Shown: in pieces, positions 45,775 through 53,382 of the stretch | How the letters are laid out: every line of letters begins with the position of its first letter | How positions within the stretch are numbered: position 1 is the first letter of the stretch | Origin: Deltaproteobacteria bacterium | GTDB taxonomy: Bacteria; Desulfobacterota; Desulfuromonadia; Geobacterales; DSM-12255 | DNA: 53,382 nucleotides | Reading direction: 5' to 3' | Assembly: GCA_021849045.1 (NCBI GenBank) | Contig: JAJZTK010000009.1 | Span: forward strand, 1-53,382 | Notes under the pieces: generated by a model | Seen by the model: the letters and a program-made list of their open reading frames with translations, nothing else | Databases searched by the model: none | What the model was told of the DNA's origin: nothing | Made by a program: the position numbers and the translations under genes

Positions 45775-48741
45775 TCACCCCTTGGCCGGAAAATTCCTCG
45801 CCAGATACAGACGGAGCGTGTCCGCAAAGTCGGCCTCCTGGTCGCCACGGTAGACCATGGACGAGGCGATTTCCGCAGCCAGGATGGCAAAGAGGTATTT
45901 CCTGGGCATCCGGCCGATCCGCTTGCGGTAGCGGGGCTCCTCGCGGATGATCCGCGGCAGGTGGGAGAGAATCGCCCGCCTGAACAGCGGCTGGTCGCAG
46001 AGTTCGGGCCGTCCCTGGAAGAAGCGGAACAGCCGGGCATAGTGGGCGTTGATCTCGCTGCTCAGGGCATCGGAGATCTCGGTGCAGAGCAGCCCCGGGT
46101 GCTCGCGACGGCGCTTCAGGATAAGCCTGGCCTCGTCCTCGGCCCGCTTCTCCAGGATCGCCAGCACATCCCCCACGTAGTGCTCCTTGTCGGCCAGGAA
46201 CTCCTGTTCGCTCAAGAGCAGGTTGGCGATGATCTCGTATGACGAGGAGATGACGCCGCACTTGTTGGCCGAGGCGTCGCGCATGATCAGGATACCCTTC
46301 TTCTGCAACTGGACGCGCGCCTCGGGGGTGATGAACGAGTTGGCCCCCTCCACGATCGCCCTGGCCGACGGACTGCCGTCCGGCTGGCAGAACCGCTCCC
46401 AGTTGTCGCTGTCGATGGTCTCGGGACGGCCGCCGCCCGGGATGAACAGGTCAGCCGGTACAGAGAAAACCAGGTCGCCATACTCCCGTGAGAACTCGTC
46501 GATGGAGATCCATTCCTCCTGCAGGACTGCACCGCGCTTCGTCACCTTCCGGTAAAGCTCCCTGAGCCCTTCCCGGCGGCTGCCGGTGCGGAAGAGCATG
46601 AAGCCGCCCGGGTGGAGTGCCGCAGGATCAAAGGCGTCCAGATCCTGCTTGAGCAGAATCCGCTTGAGCACAGCGTGATCTGCCCCCTCCAGGTCGCACA
46701 CGGCAGCGGTACCGTCCAGGATCAACCGGATCCGCACCTGGGGACAGCGCTCCAGGATCAGCCGCATGGCGTTGCCGGCCACGTCGCCGTTGGGCCCGCC
46801 GGTGAACTTCATCGAGAACGGCTCGGTCCGTATATCGATCCCCAGCTCCTGCATGGTGATTTCGGCGAACTTCACCACCCCAGTGGAGGTGACCCCGTAC
46901 TCCTTGTGGTTGATCCCCACCTTTTTGCTGGACATGATGCCGATCCCCAGCAGATATCCCCGCCGGCTGGAAAGCTTGGCAATCGCCTCGATCATGCTGT
47001 CGTGCATGTTCTCGTCCGGCCCGAGCTCGATCGGCTCTTCTTCGCGGTAGTAGTCCACCACCGCCGGGTGACTGGCCACGCCGTCCGAGGTGGTGAAGAT
47101 ATCCAGAAAGGCACTGGTGACGCCGTACTGGAGTTTGAAGAGCCGCCAGTTCTCCATCTCCCGCTCCCGCTCCCGCATCATGTCCGAGGCGTCCAGGATC
47201 ATCACCAGCTTGGAGCCCCCTTCATAGATATCCTTGTTCTTCAGGTGCTGGGTGTGGGCCAGGACGAAGTTCTCCCGGAACAGGGTGTTGGCATTGGTGA
47301 TGAAGTCGTCGGCATTGCGGGCAATGACCGTCCGCCACCCCCCCCGGGCGATGTCCGAGAAGCCGATGTGATAGCCGAAGCCGTACCGGCTGAAGAAAAA
47401 GGTGATCCGAAACGGCGCCGTCTGGGGGAGGTCGGCAATGAATTCGTGGCCAAGTCCGGTCAGGTAGGCCGGGTCGAGACGGAAGGCCAGGGCCTGCTTC
47501 TCGACGACGAAGAAATTGGTCTTCAGGGTGTGGGTGATGAAGGCCAGGCAGCAGCGAAAGATGGAGCGCCGCACCTCGTCCAGGTAGCGGTGCCCGGTGT
47601 TGTACTCAACGACGGCCCGCACCGTTTCGTCCAGCAGCCGCTCATAGAGCGCGGTCCGGTCGGCAACGGCCGGGTCGAAACGGGCCCGGAAGAGCTGCGC
47701 CATCTGCAGAGAGATTTCGGGATGGGAAAGGAACGCCCCCCGCACATCGTCCAGGCCGAAGCGGTCCGGCTGGTTGTGGGCCAGGTTGGTGTGGCAGAAG
47801 GCGATAAAGGCGTTGACCAGCGAGGCGTCCTCGCCGGCCATGAGGCCGGTGGTCACCAGTTCGCGGTAGGCCTGGGATCGGGTAGACAGGACCTGGGTAT
47901 TGGAAAGTTCCTGCTGGAGCGCGGTGAACGACCGGTCGCACTTCCCCAGCACCCCGCCATCCCGGCACCGCACGTAGAACGTTCCCAGGAAGTACGGGTG
48001 GATGCCGTTGGAGATGGTGAGACAGTAGGCCCTATTCACCGCCAGATCGAGCCGGTTGAACACCTCCATCACCTGGAGGAGGAAATCATACTGGGGCGGG
48101 TTGCCGACCGCGAAGAAGACCCGTGACTCCCTGACCGCACCGCTGTTTTCCATCTCCTCCACATCCAGGTAGAGCCCGCCCCGCCGGTTCGCCTCCTGGT
48201 AGAGGCGGAGCAGTTGTGCCACCCGGCGGGGTGGCGAGATCCGGACATAATTCTCGTTGTTCAGCCAGATGATCCTGAGGAGCCGGTCCAGGTTCTTCAG
48301 GTCGAATTCGGGGTAGTATTTCCGCAGAGCCGTTGCCACCTGCCGCCTGATCCGGGAAGGGACAACCACCTTGCTGCCGGCGAGGATATCTTCGTTGCTC
48401 CTCCGGTCGAACTCGAAACGCTGGATCTCCAGCACCTGTTCGAGTCCCGGGATCTGATCGTCCGAATGGGCGATCATGGCGTAGGAGATCTCACGTTCCT
48501 GCACCCGGCGCAGGGTGTCGTACAGGGTTCCGGGCTGATTGACCAGGGCCATGATGAGGGAGTTCTCCCGGTCGGCCAGGAGGAGGCGGCGGTTCCTGCG
48601 CAGGCTTCCCAGCTCCCGGCCCAGCATGGCGAGCGCTTCTGGCTCGTCTTTCATGGCGATGAAGAAATAGGGGTTCATCTGTTCCCGGAGCCAGCGGCGG
48701 TTCGCCGCCCGCTCGGAGGCCGGGGTGGAAGCTGCGTTCAT
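45775..48741 (-). CDS. NAD-dependent glutamate dehydrogenase, large type
   Basis: About 988 aa; HIGFSDIARGGWRTVIARN, GGSKLVMILDASDM, GPNGDVAGNAMRLILERCPQV, VEGANSFITPEARVQLQKKGILIMRDASANKCGVISSSYEI; RBS AGGAG before ATG at 48741. Confidence 0.9.
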   Translation of the reverse strand: MNAASTPASERAANRRWLREQMNPYFFIAMKDEPEALAMLGRELGSLRRNRRLLLADRENSLIMALVNQPGTLYDTLRRVQEREISYAMIAHSDDQIPGLEQVLEIQRFEFDRRSNEDILAGSKVVVPSRIRRQVATALRKYYPEFDLKNLDRLLRIIWLNNENYVRISPPRRVAQLLRLYQEANRRGGLYLDVEEMENSGAVRESRVFFAVGNPPQYDFLLQVMEVFNRLDLAVNRAYCLTISNGIHPYFLGTFYVRCRDGGVLGKCDRSFTALQQELSNTQVLSTRSQAYRELVTTGLMAGEDASLVNAFIAFCHTNLAHNQPDRFGLDDVRGAFLSHPEISLQMAQLFRARFDPAVADRTALYERLLDETVRAVVEYNTGHRYLDEVRRSIFRCCLAFITHTLKTNFFVVEKQALAFRLDPAYLTGLGHEFIADLPQTAPFRITFFFSRYGFGYHIGFSDIARGGWRTVIARNADDFITNANTLFRENFVLAHTQHLKNKDIYEGGSKLVMILDASDMMREREREMENWRLFKLQYGVTSAFLDIFTTSDGVASHPAVVDYYREEEPIELGPDENMHDSMIEAIAKLSSRRGYLLGIGIMSSKKVGINHKEYGVTSTGVVKFAEITMQELGIDIRTEPFSMKFTGGPNGDVAGNAMRLILERCPQVRIRLILDGTAAVCDLEGADHAVLKRILLKQDLDAFDPAALHPGGFMLFRTGSRREGLRELYRKVTKRGAVLQEEWISIDEFSREYGDLVFSVPADLFIPGGGRPETIDSDNWERFCQPDGSPSARAIVEGANSFITPEARVQLQKKGILIMRDASANKCGVISSSYEIIANLLLSEQEFLADKEHYVGDVLAILEKRAEDEARLILKRRREHPGLLCTEISDALSSEINAHYARLFRFFQGRPELCDQPLFRRAILSHLPRIIREEPRYRKRIGRMPRKYLFAILAAEIASSMVYRGDQEADFADTLRLYLARNFPAKG

Positions 48742-48806
48742 AGTGAAGAACTCCTCTCGCTGATCATTTGGCTTAACCAAGTATACACATTTTCCGCACA
48801 AGCATA

Positions 48807-49205
48807 AGTGAGCAGCCGCGTTACGACCGGCTGACCCGTGTTTTCTCTCTTTTCGGCCAACTGCTCATCATCATTAACCTGCCCCTGGTTTTTCTGAGCG
48901 ACCACCCTCTCCCGTGGCTACCGCTCCTGGTCATGGCCTTTGCCCCCTCCCTGAGCGCCCTGATCAAGCTCGAACGGCTCCGGCACCCCCCCCTGCAGCA
49001 GCTGTTCAGACCGGGGCACGGCGATCCGGAACCGTCGCTCCTGCGGACCCACCCGGCAACGGAAGAGCGCATCAACCGCCTGCAGCGGTACGCCAGCGAC
49101 CTGCAGAACCACCGCCAATCGAACGGCGACGAGGGGGTAGCGCTCGCCGGCCTGACGCCGGTGAACCGCAAGCCGCGCCGCCACCTCACCGGACTGTGGC
49201 ACTGA
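48807..49205 (+). pseudogene. M48 (HtpX-like) peptidase C-terminal remnant
   Basis: Open frame reads PRYDRLTRVFSLFGQLLIIINLPLVF...SALIKLERLRHP...EPSLLRTHPATEERINRLQRYASDLQ; no HEXXH half present. Confidence 0.55.
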
Positions 49206-49312
49206 CAGCTGACATTCCTCCTCTGTGCCCTCCCCCACCCTTTCACGCTCACTGCAATATTTTGTTACAGTCACCTGTTAACCAGTACTGCTACTGGCTT
49301 TACCGGTCAAGA

Positions 49313-49344
49313 TGTAACATTTTGTGGCGCCACATTTTGTTACA
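49313..49344. promoter_or_regulatory. Nested palindrome TGTAACA-...TGTGGCGCCACA...-TGTTACA, possible operator
   Basis: TGTAACATTTTGTGGCGCCACATTTTGTTACA; ATTTTGTTACA also at about 49258-49268. Confidence 0.4.
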
Positions 49345-49372
49345 CCGGCTCCGCATTCTCTTGTTAACATGG

Positions 49373-49624
49373 CTAAATCATTAGGAATGAACTTTTGCAT
49401 GGAAATTGGTATATAAACATCCTATTGTCTTCGTTCAGCGACCTGCTGGTATCAAGAAGCATGGGAGAACTATTACACATCTCATCATAGGGATGGCTAG
49501 CGTCTACTTTCTTGATTATGCGATGGGCGAAGAAAACGAAAGGTTTACTCTTTTCAACCAAAGGATAAACGCCATCGTGAAATTTGCAGAGAACGAGCCG
49601 TTTCGTGATTTTACTATCAGCCAT
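49373..49624 (-). CDS. Hypothetical protein, 83 aa
   Basis: Strong SD aaaggagatagcta-ATG on the minus strand; no family recognised. Confidence 0.45.
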   Translation of the reverse strand: MADSKITKRLVLCKFHDGVYPLVEKSKPFVFFAHRIIKKVDASHPYDEMCNSSPMLLDTSRSLNEDNRMFIYQFPCKSSFLMI

Positions 49625-49789
49625 TAGCTATCTCCTTTCCTCTCCTGTGAAGGAGGCCAAGGAGTGCTTACCGGAAACGCCAAAAATGGCATAACCATGC
49701 CCTCGGACGCGGACGGCTAACGCCGCCGGTCAAGGGCGCACCCCGGTCAATGAATAAGATGGCTTATCAGAGGGAAAGAGAGGTAAGAA

Positions 49790-50137
49790 ATGGAAGATGA
49801 TGAGCTTATTGCCAACTTCGAAAAAGAAATGTACAGGATTTATAGGGAAGCTTATGCAAAATGCAGGCACAACGCGCACATCTTCCATGGGATGTTACAA
49901 GATCATGGTGGAATTGTCACAGCAAAGAGACTCTTGAGTCAACATGGTCTACAATACGGATTCGAAAAACTATGCGAGTGCGGCTGTCCTGATATAACAA
50001 TGGAGTCATTAATATTGCGCGAACCATGGAATTCCCTATTTACAAGAAAAGAGAAAGAAGTATCTATTGCAAGGCTGAAAACGTTTGGTTATAAGTTTGA
50101 CCATGGCGAACTCATTGATTTGACAGACGAAGACTGA
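49790..50137 (+). CDS. Hypothetical protein of a widespread family (RLLS..GLQYGFEKLCECGCPDITMESLIL..PWNSLFT)
   Basis: 115 aa; SD gagaggtaag-aaATG; recognisable conserved hypothetical pattern. Confidence 0.75.
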   Translation: MEDDELIANFEKEMYRIYREAYAKCRHNAHIFHGMLQDHGGIVTAKRLLSQHGLQYGFEKLCECGCPDITMESLILREPWNSLFTRKEKEVSIARLKTFGYKFDHGELIDLTDED

Positions 50138-50162
50138 CATTTAATAAAGGAACTTAGAACCA

Positions 50163-50528
50163 CTAAAGAAATCGGCGATAATCACAGTTCAAAGCATTTG
50201 CCAACTTTTTTGCAGTTTCCTTACCAATAGGCCGTTTGCCGTGTTCCATGGCGCTAATATTTGACCGAGAAATGCCAGTCAATTCTGCCAAGGCATCCTG
50301 AGTTAGGTCTTCACGCAAACGTATGCCACGCAGGTAAACCCCAGCAGGGTTGGTGTCTAACTCCGGTGAAATATCGGAAGCAGAGATACTGTCAGAAGCC
50401 TCAATAATACCAGCACCGACCTTTAGTGCATATTTGCGCAGTCGGTTTATGACTTCAGGAGAACCTACAACACGGATACTTTCAGTAGGGTGCTTTTTCG
50501 TGTGTGCCAACATAAGTAATCTCCACAA
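50163..50528 (-). CDS. XRE-family antitoxin
   Basis: GIRLREDLTQDALAELTGISRSNISAMEHGKRPIGKETAKKLANALNCDYRRFL. Confidence 0.85.
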   Translation of the reverse strand: MWRLLMLAHTKKHPTESIRVVGSPEVINRLRKYALKVGAGIIEASDSISASDISPELDTNPAGVYLRGIRLREDLTQDALAELTGISRSNISAMEHGKRPIGKETAKKLANALNCDYRRFL

Positions 50529-50760
50529 TATGAACTTCGTTATCCTGAACTCGCCAGACTGCGACGTAAGTTGGTTGCCCTTTTTTCAAATGGCAATGGT
50601 GCAACCCTCAGGAAAGTTTAGAATAATTTGGCCAATCGCCACGTACCGGACCTGTGGCGCGCATGTCAATGATGAGAGCGTCAAGCACGGCCTTTATTCG
50701 TTCCGGAACTTTTTCACGGAGCTTTGCCGCCTTCCGGCTATAAACAACATTCCATGTCAT
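50482..50760 (-). pseudogene. RelE/HigB-type toxin with in-frame TGA
   Basis: Translates MTWNVVYSRKAAKLREKVPERIKAVLDALIIDMRATGPVRGDWPNYSKLS*GLHHCHLKKGQPTYVAVWRVQDNEVHIVEITYVGTHEKAPY*; TGA at 50610-50608. Confidence 0.75.
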
Positions 50761-51044
50761 GACCCACAATGTATCAATAGCTGATACATTGTCAAGGCAA
50801 AATTGTAAGGCTTGAAAAATTGATTAGCTGCTGTAATGGACGGTAATGAAGGAGTTCAAGGGAAACGAGGGTGTCCAACCACCGGCACGACCGGTCCAAA
50901 AACCGCCCGGTCAGCCTCAGCCCCGTTAAATAGGTCATGCCGTGTATGCGATGATGTTCGATAGTGTTCCATCCAGCGAGTTTAACTGAAGTTTTCGCCT
51001 GAAGGCGAGGGTTTTTCTCCCATAGTCAGACAATAAAATGTACG

Positions 51045-51344
51045 TTATGCTTGAGCCTCATGCATCGGTTGTATGGTAATGGTCAGCCCCATGCCATGAA
51101 GCACATTAAAAAGACTGGTGAGTTCCGGGTTGCCGCGTTTGGAAAGCATCTGGTAAAGACTCGCGCGCTTTACGTGTGATCTTTCGGCAATTGCCGTCAT
51201 GCCGCCGTTAGCCTGCGCCACTTCCCGCAAGGCTAGAAGCATCGCTGATTTGTTCCCCTCTTCCAAAACGGCATTCAGATATGCAGCGGCATTTTCAGGG
51301 GATTTCAGCCATTCGATTCGTAGTCGGTCATACGTTTCATTTTC
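51045..51344 (-). pseudogene. HigA-like addiction-module antidote with N-terminal frameshift
   Basis: Intact part EWLKSPENAAAYLNAVLEEGNKSAMLLALREVAQANGGMTAIAERSHVKRASLYQMLSKRGNPELTSLFNVLHGMGLTITIQP; upstream start MKRMTDYES is in another frame. Confidence 0.65.
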
Positions 51345-51552
51345 GTTGCTCCTGATGGTTTTTTCAAAACCGTTGGGCGCTTTCTATATCGCGCTGTTGA
51401 GTCCGTTACATTCTGGTTCATGTGACACCTCCCTGGCGAGTCAGTATACCATATCACCCGCAGGCAAAGAGCCGCCCATCCCCGGGGATGACAGCAGGCT
51501 TGATTTCTGCTCTACCATGGGCTATTATGCAGCCGTCTCAAAATTGTTCCTA

Positions 51553-51637
51553 AGTATACGATAATACTAAACCATCCGCGAGGATGGGGCGGAAAGCCTA
51601 CAGGGTCTCAACGAGACAGCCGGGTTGCCGAAATACT
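51553..51637 (+). ncRNA. GEMM-I cyclic-dinucleotide riboswitch aptamer, cGAMP-type (GEMM-Ib) candidate
   Basis: agtatacgataataCTAAACCATCCGCGAGGATGGGGCGGAAAGCCTACAGGGTCTCAACGAGACAGCCGGGTTGCCGaaatact; GNRA-capped P2, P3 GTCTC/GAGAC, P1 agtat/atact; A at the position equivalent to Vc2 G20. Confidence 0.88.
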
Positions 51638-51661
51638 CCAGATTTCGGCCCCGGCTTTTTT
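51619..51661 (+). terminator. Intrinsic terminator overlapping the riboswitch 3' side
   Basis: GCCGGGttgCCGAAAT-actccag-ATTTCGGcCCCGGC-TTTTTT; mutually exclusive with P1 and the 3' aptamer strand. Confidence 0.88.
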
Positions 51662-51763
51662 GTTGCCGCTGGCTGGGGGTAAAAGAGGAGGTGATTCCAC
51701 GCAAAGCGGCACGCATTTCAGGGCCTGATTGCCCGACATTCAATTGTTACAGGAGGAAGAACA

Positions 51764-52387
51764 ATGAAAAAGATAACCGTAGCTGCATGCTTTGTCCTTA
51801 TCGCTTCCATGGCATCCACTGCCCTCGCAGACAGCATCCAGAACAGGTTCGGCGTCACCGGCCGCATCGGATTCCTGATCCCCGGGGACAGCGAATTCAT
51901 CGACTACCCGCACTATCGGAGGTCTGATACCGACACGGGAATAATCGGAGGCGGCGGATTCATCTATGGCATCGACAGGAACTGGACAGCGGAGCTGGAT
52001 ATCACCCGAACGGAGTTCCGTGCCCATGACGGTTACGGATTCGAAGAAGCCGATTTCGCTACCACCAACATCTCCCTGGGAGCCCAATACCGCTTCATCA
52101 ACCTGCCCGTGAAGAAGCTCGTACCCTATGCCGGTGCCGGTCTCGACATCCTCCTCAACGACTTCTCGCCGGTTGACGGTTCCGGCGGGAGCGCGGACAG
52201 CGTCGTAGGGGTACACGTGTCGGGCGGAGTCGACTACTTCGTGCTCAAGCAATTGGCCGTAACCGGCCAGTTGAAGGGAGTATTTGCGCCCGATGCGGAC
52301 ATCAGGGATTACCGCGGCGTCAAGGTCGGCAACTTCGCCCCCTCCAGCCTCTCCGTGACGTTCGGCGTCCGCTATTTCTTCGATTAA
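51764..52387 (+). CDS. Outer membrane beta-barrel protein
   Basis: Signal peptide MKKITVAACFVLIASMASTALAD; aromatic/Gly alternating strands; terminal SSLSVTFGVRYFFD; SD aggaggaagaacaATG. Confidence 0.88.
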   Translation: MKKITVAACFVLIASMASTALADSIQNRFGVTGRIGFLIPGDSEFIDYPHYRRSDTDTGIIGGGGFIYGIDRNWTAELDITRTEFRAHDGYGFEEADFATTNISLGAQYRFINLPVKKLVPYAGAGLDILLNDFSPVDGSGGSADSVVGVHVSGGVDYFVLKQLAVTGQLKGVFAPDADIRDYRGVKVGNFAPSSLSVTFGVRYFFD

Positions 52388-52411
52388 CGAGCCATTTTGC
52401 CCCACAGATCG

Positions 52412-52441
52412 AAAAAAGCCCCGGGTTCCGGGGCTTTTTTC
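52412..52441 (+). terminator. Intrinsic terminator after the beta-barrel gene
   Basis: aaaaaaGCCCCGGgttCCGGGGCttttttc. Confidence 0.93.
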
Positions 52442-52498
52442 GTCACGGGAAGAGGCCGGCACTGCGGGTTAACGTGCCTGTTCCCCTTTATCTTTTCA

Positions 52499-52870
52499 CT
52501 ACAAAGTCTGCGTAACGGAATCAATGGACACAGCCAAGGTGGCGCGCAACCAATCGAATTTTGACTTCAGAAGATCAAAGTCTGGTCCGGAAGTTATAAA
52601 CGTTGCTTTGCCCTTGATCAGGAAACCGGTGCCTGTTCCATGCAAGCCTTGCACTTTGCTGCTCCCCAGGGTAATCAACACCTCAGGGTTAAAGGCGATA
52701 TTCGCCTCGGTACGATGCATATATCCGGCCGGAATCAGCAAACGGCCGTCGGGGGAGATACGCAGGTAACTATTCCAGGTATTGACCATATGCGGCCCAT
52801 CCTGGCCCAACGTAGCAATGGCAACCACGCCATCCTGTTTCATTATTTCCAGCAGTTTTTCGGGAATCAT
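52499..52870 (-). CDS. Pyridoxamine 5'-phosphate oxidase-family protein
   Basis: MIPEKLLEIMKQDGVVAIATLGQDGPHMVNTWNSYLRISPDGRLLIPAG. Confidence 0.82.
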   Translation of the reverse strand: MIPEKLLEIMKQDGVVAIATLGQDGPHMVNTWNSYLRISPDGRLLIPAGYMHRTEANIAFNPEVLITLGSSKVQGLHGTGTGFLIKGKATFITSGPDFDLLKSKFDWLRATLAVSIDSVTQTL

Positions 52871-52959
52871 TGTTACTACCTCCTGTGGTTTGATGGTCAT
52901 GCAGCCTTACACTATGAATTGGAAGCGCGTGATGGCGGCGGAGCCGACAACAGGCCTTT

Positions 52960-53181
52960 TCAGGCAGCGCTGCCGTTCAGATAGGCATTGATCTCCGTCT
53001 CTACCGCCGCCTCCTGCTCCGGCGAGAGGCCGTGGATGCTGACCACGTCCTTGAGCAGACAGATCCCCACCTTGCAGGTGACGCAGCCGATGTCGTAACG
53101 GCCGAGAATCTCTCCCACCGTCGGGTGCTGCGCAATCACATCCTGTATGGCCATCTCCCCTAATCCGTTTTGAAAGGTCAT
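52960..53181 (-). CDS. DUF1858-like small protein with CxxC
   Basis: AIQDVIAQHPTVGEILGRYDIGCVTCKVGICLLKDVVSIHGLSPEQEAAVETEINAYL. Confidence 0.75.
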   Translation of the reverse strand: MTFQNGLGEMAIQDVIAQHPTVGEILGRYDIGCVTCKVGICLLKDVVSIHGLSPEQEAAVETEINAYLNGSAA

Positions 53182-53382
53182 GTGCGCTCTCCTGTTGTTC
53201 ATTGTTAGGGATACGCTACACTCTTCCTACGGACAAACAGATGACCAAGGTCAAAAACAGCCGTTTTCCCGGCCAGGCCGGCGATCTGCCGGAACGCACG
53301 TCAGCCCGGATGCTCTACAGTTTTTCCCGGATCTGCCGAAGTAAATGCATACCCTTTTCACCAGAACAAAAGAGCGCGCTAT

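Noticed and set aside
50608-50610. Selenocysteine at the toxin TGA
   Set aside because: RelE/HigB-like toxins do not use Sec and no SECIS-like hairpin is evident immediately downstream.

Overview
The window is a delta-proteobacterial (Geobacteraceae-like) chromosomal segment, judged from gene content and repeat types; I could not run searches. Left third (1-16 kb): an envelope/lipid A/LPS-core operon on the + strand (lolC/E-lolD-bamA-skp-lpxD-fabZ-lpxA-lpxB-msbA-DUF374 acyltransferase-kdtA-lpxK-Trm112-like-waaF-waaC). It is followed by a glycosyltransferase fragment ended by a 190-bp MITE-like element and a HigBA toxin-antitoxin module. Middle (18-27.6 kb, - strand): MFS permease, tandem Usp, MerR regulator and a Liv-type ABC transporter operon with an embedded acyl-CoA synthetase. 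Divergent from it (28-44.8 kb, + strand) is an acyl-CoA catabolic cluster built around fused isobutyryl-CoA mutase (IcmF), with thioesterase, M24 peptidase, thiolase, an amber-interrupted 3-hydroxybutyryl-CoA dehydrogenase, enoyl-CoA hydratase, two acyl-CoA dehydrogenases, an EMO-like FeS oxidoreductase and CoA transferases. Right end: Phd/RelE module, large NAD-glutamate dehydrogenase, a graveyard of decaying toxin-antitoxin and peptidase genes, and a GEMM-I riboswitch with cGAMP-type features overlapping a terminator upstream of an outer-membrane beta-barrel gene. Most interesting signals: (1) the cGAMP-type riboswitch/terminator ON-switch; (2) families of degenerate 7-bp tandem repeats at LPS-operon gene junctions that supply stop codons, Shine-Dalgarno sequences and start codons; (3) a nearly identical 22-bp promoter/operator before icmF and the thiolase, suggesting a regulon with the nearby MerR protein; (4) an apparently complete isobutyrate oxidation route with a nonsense codon in hbd; (5) several palindromic MITE/REP families.
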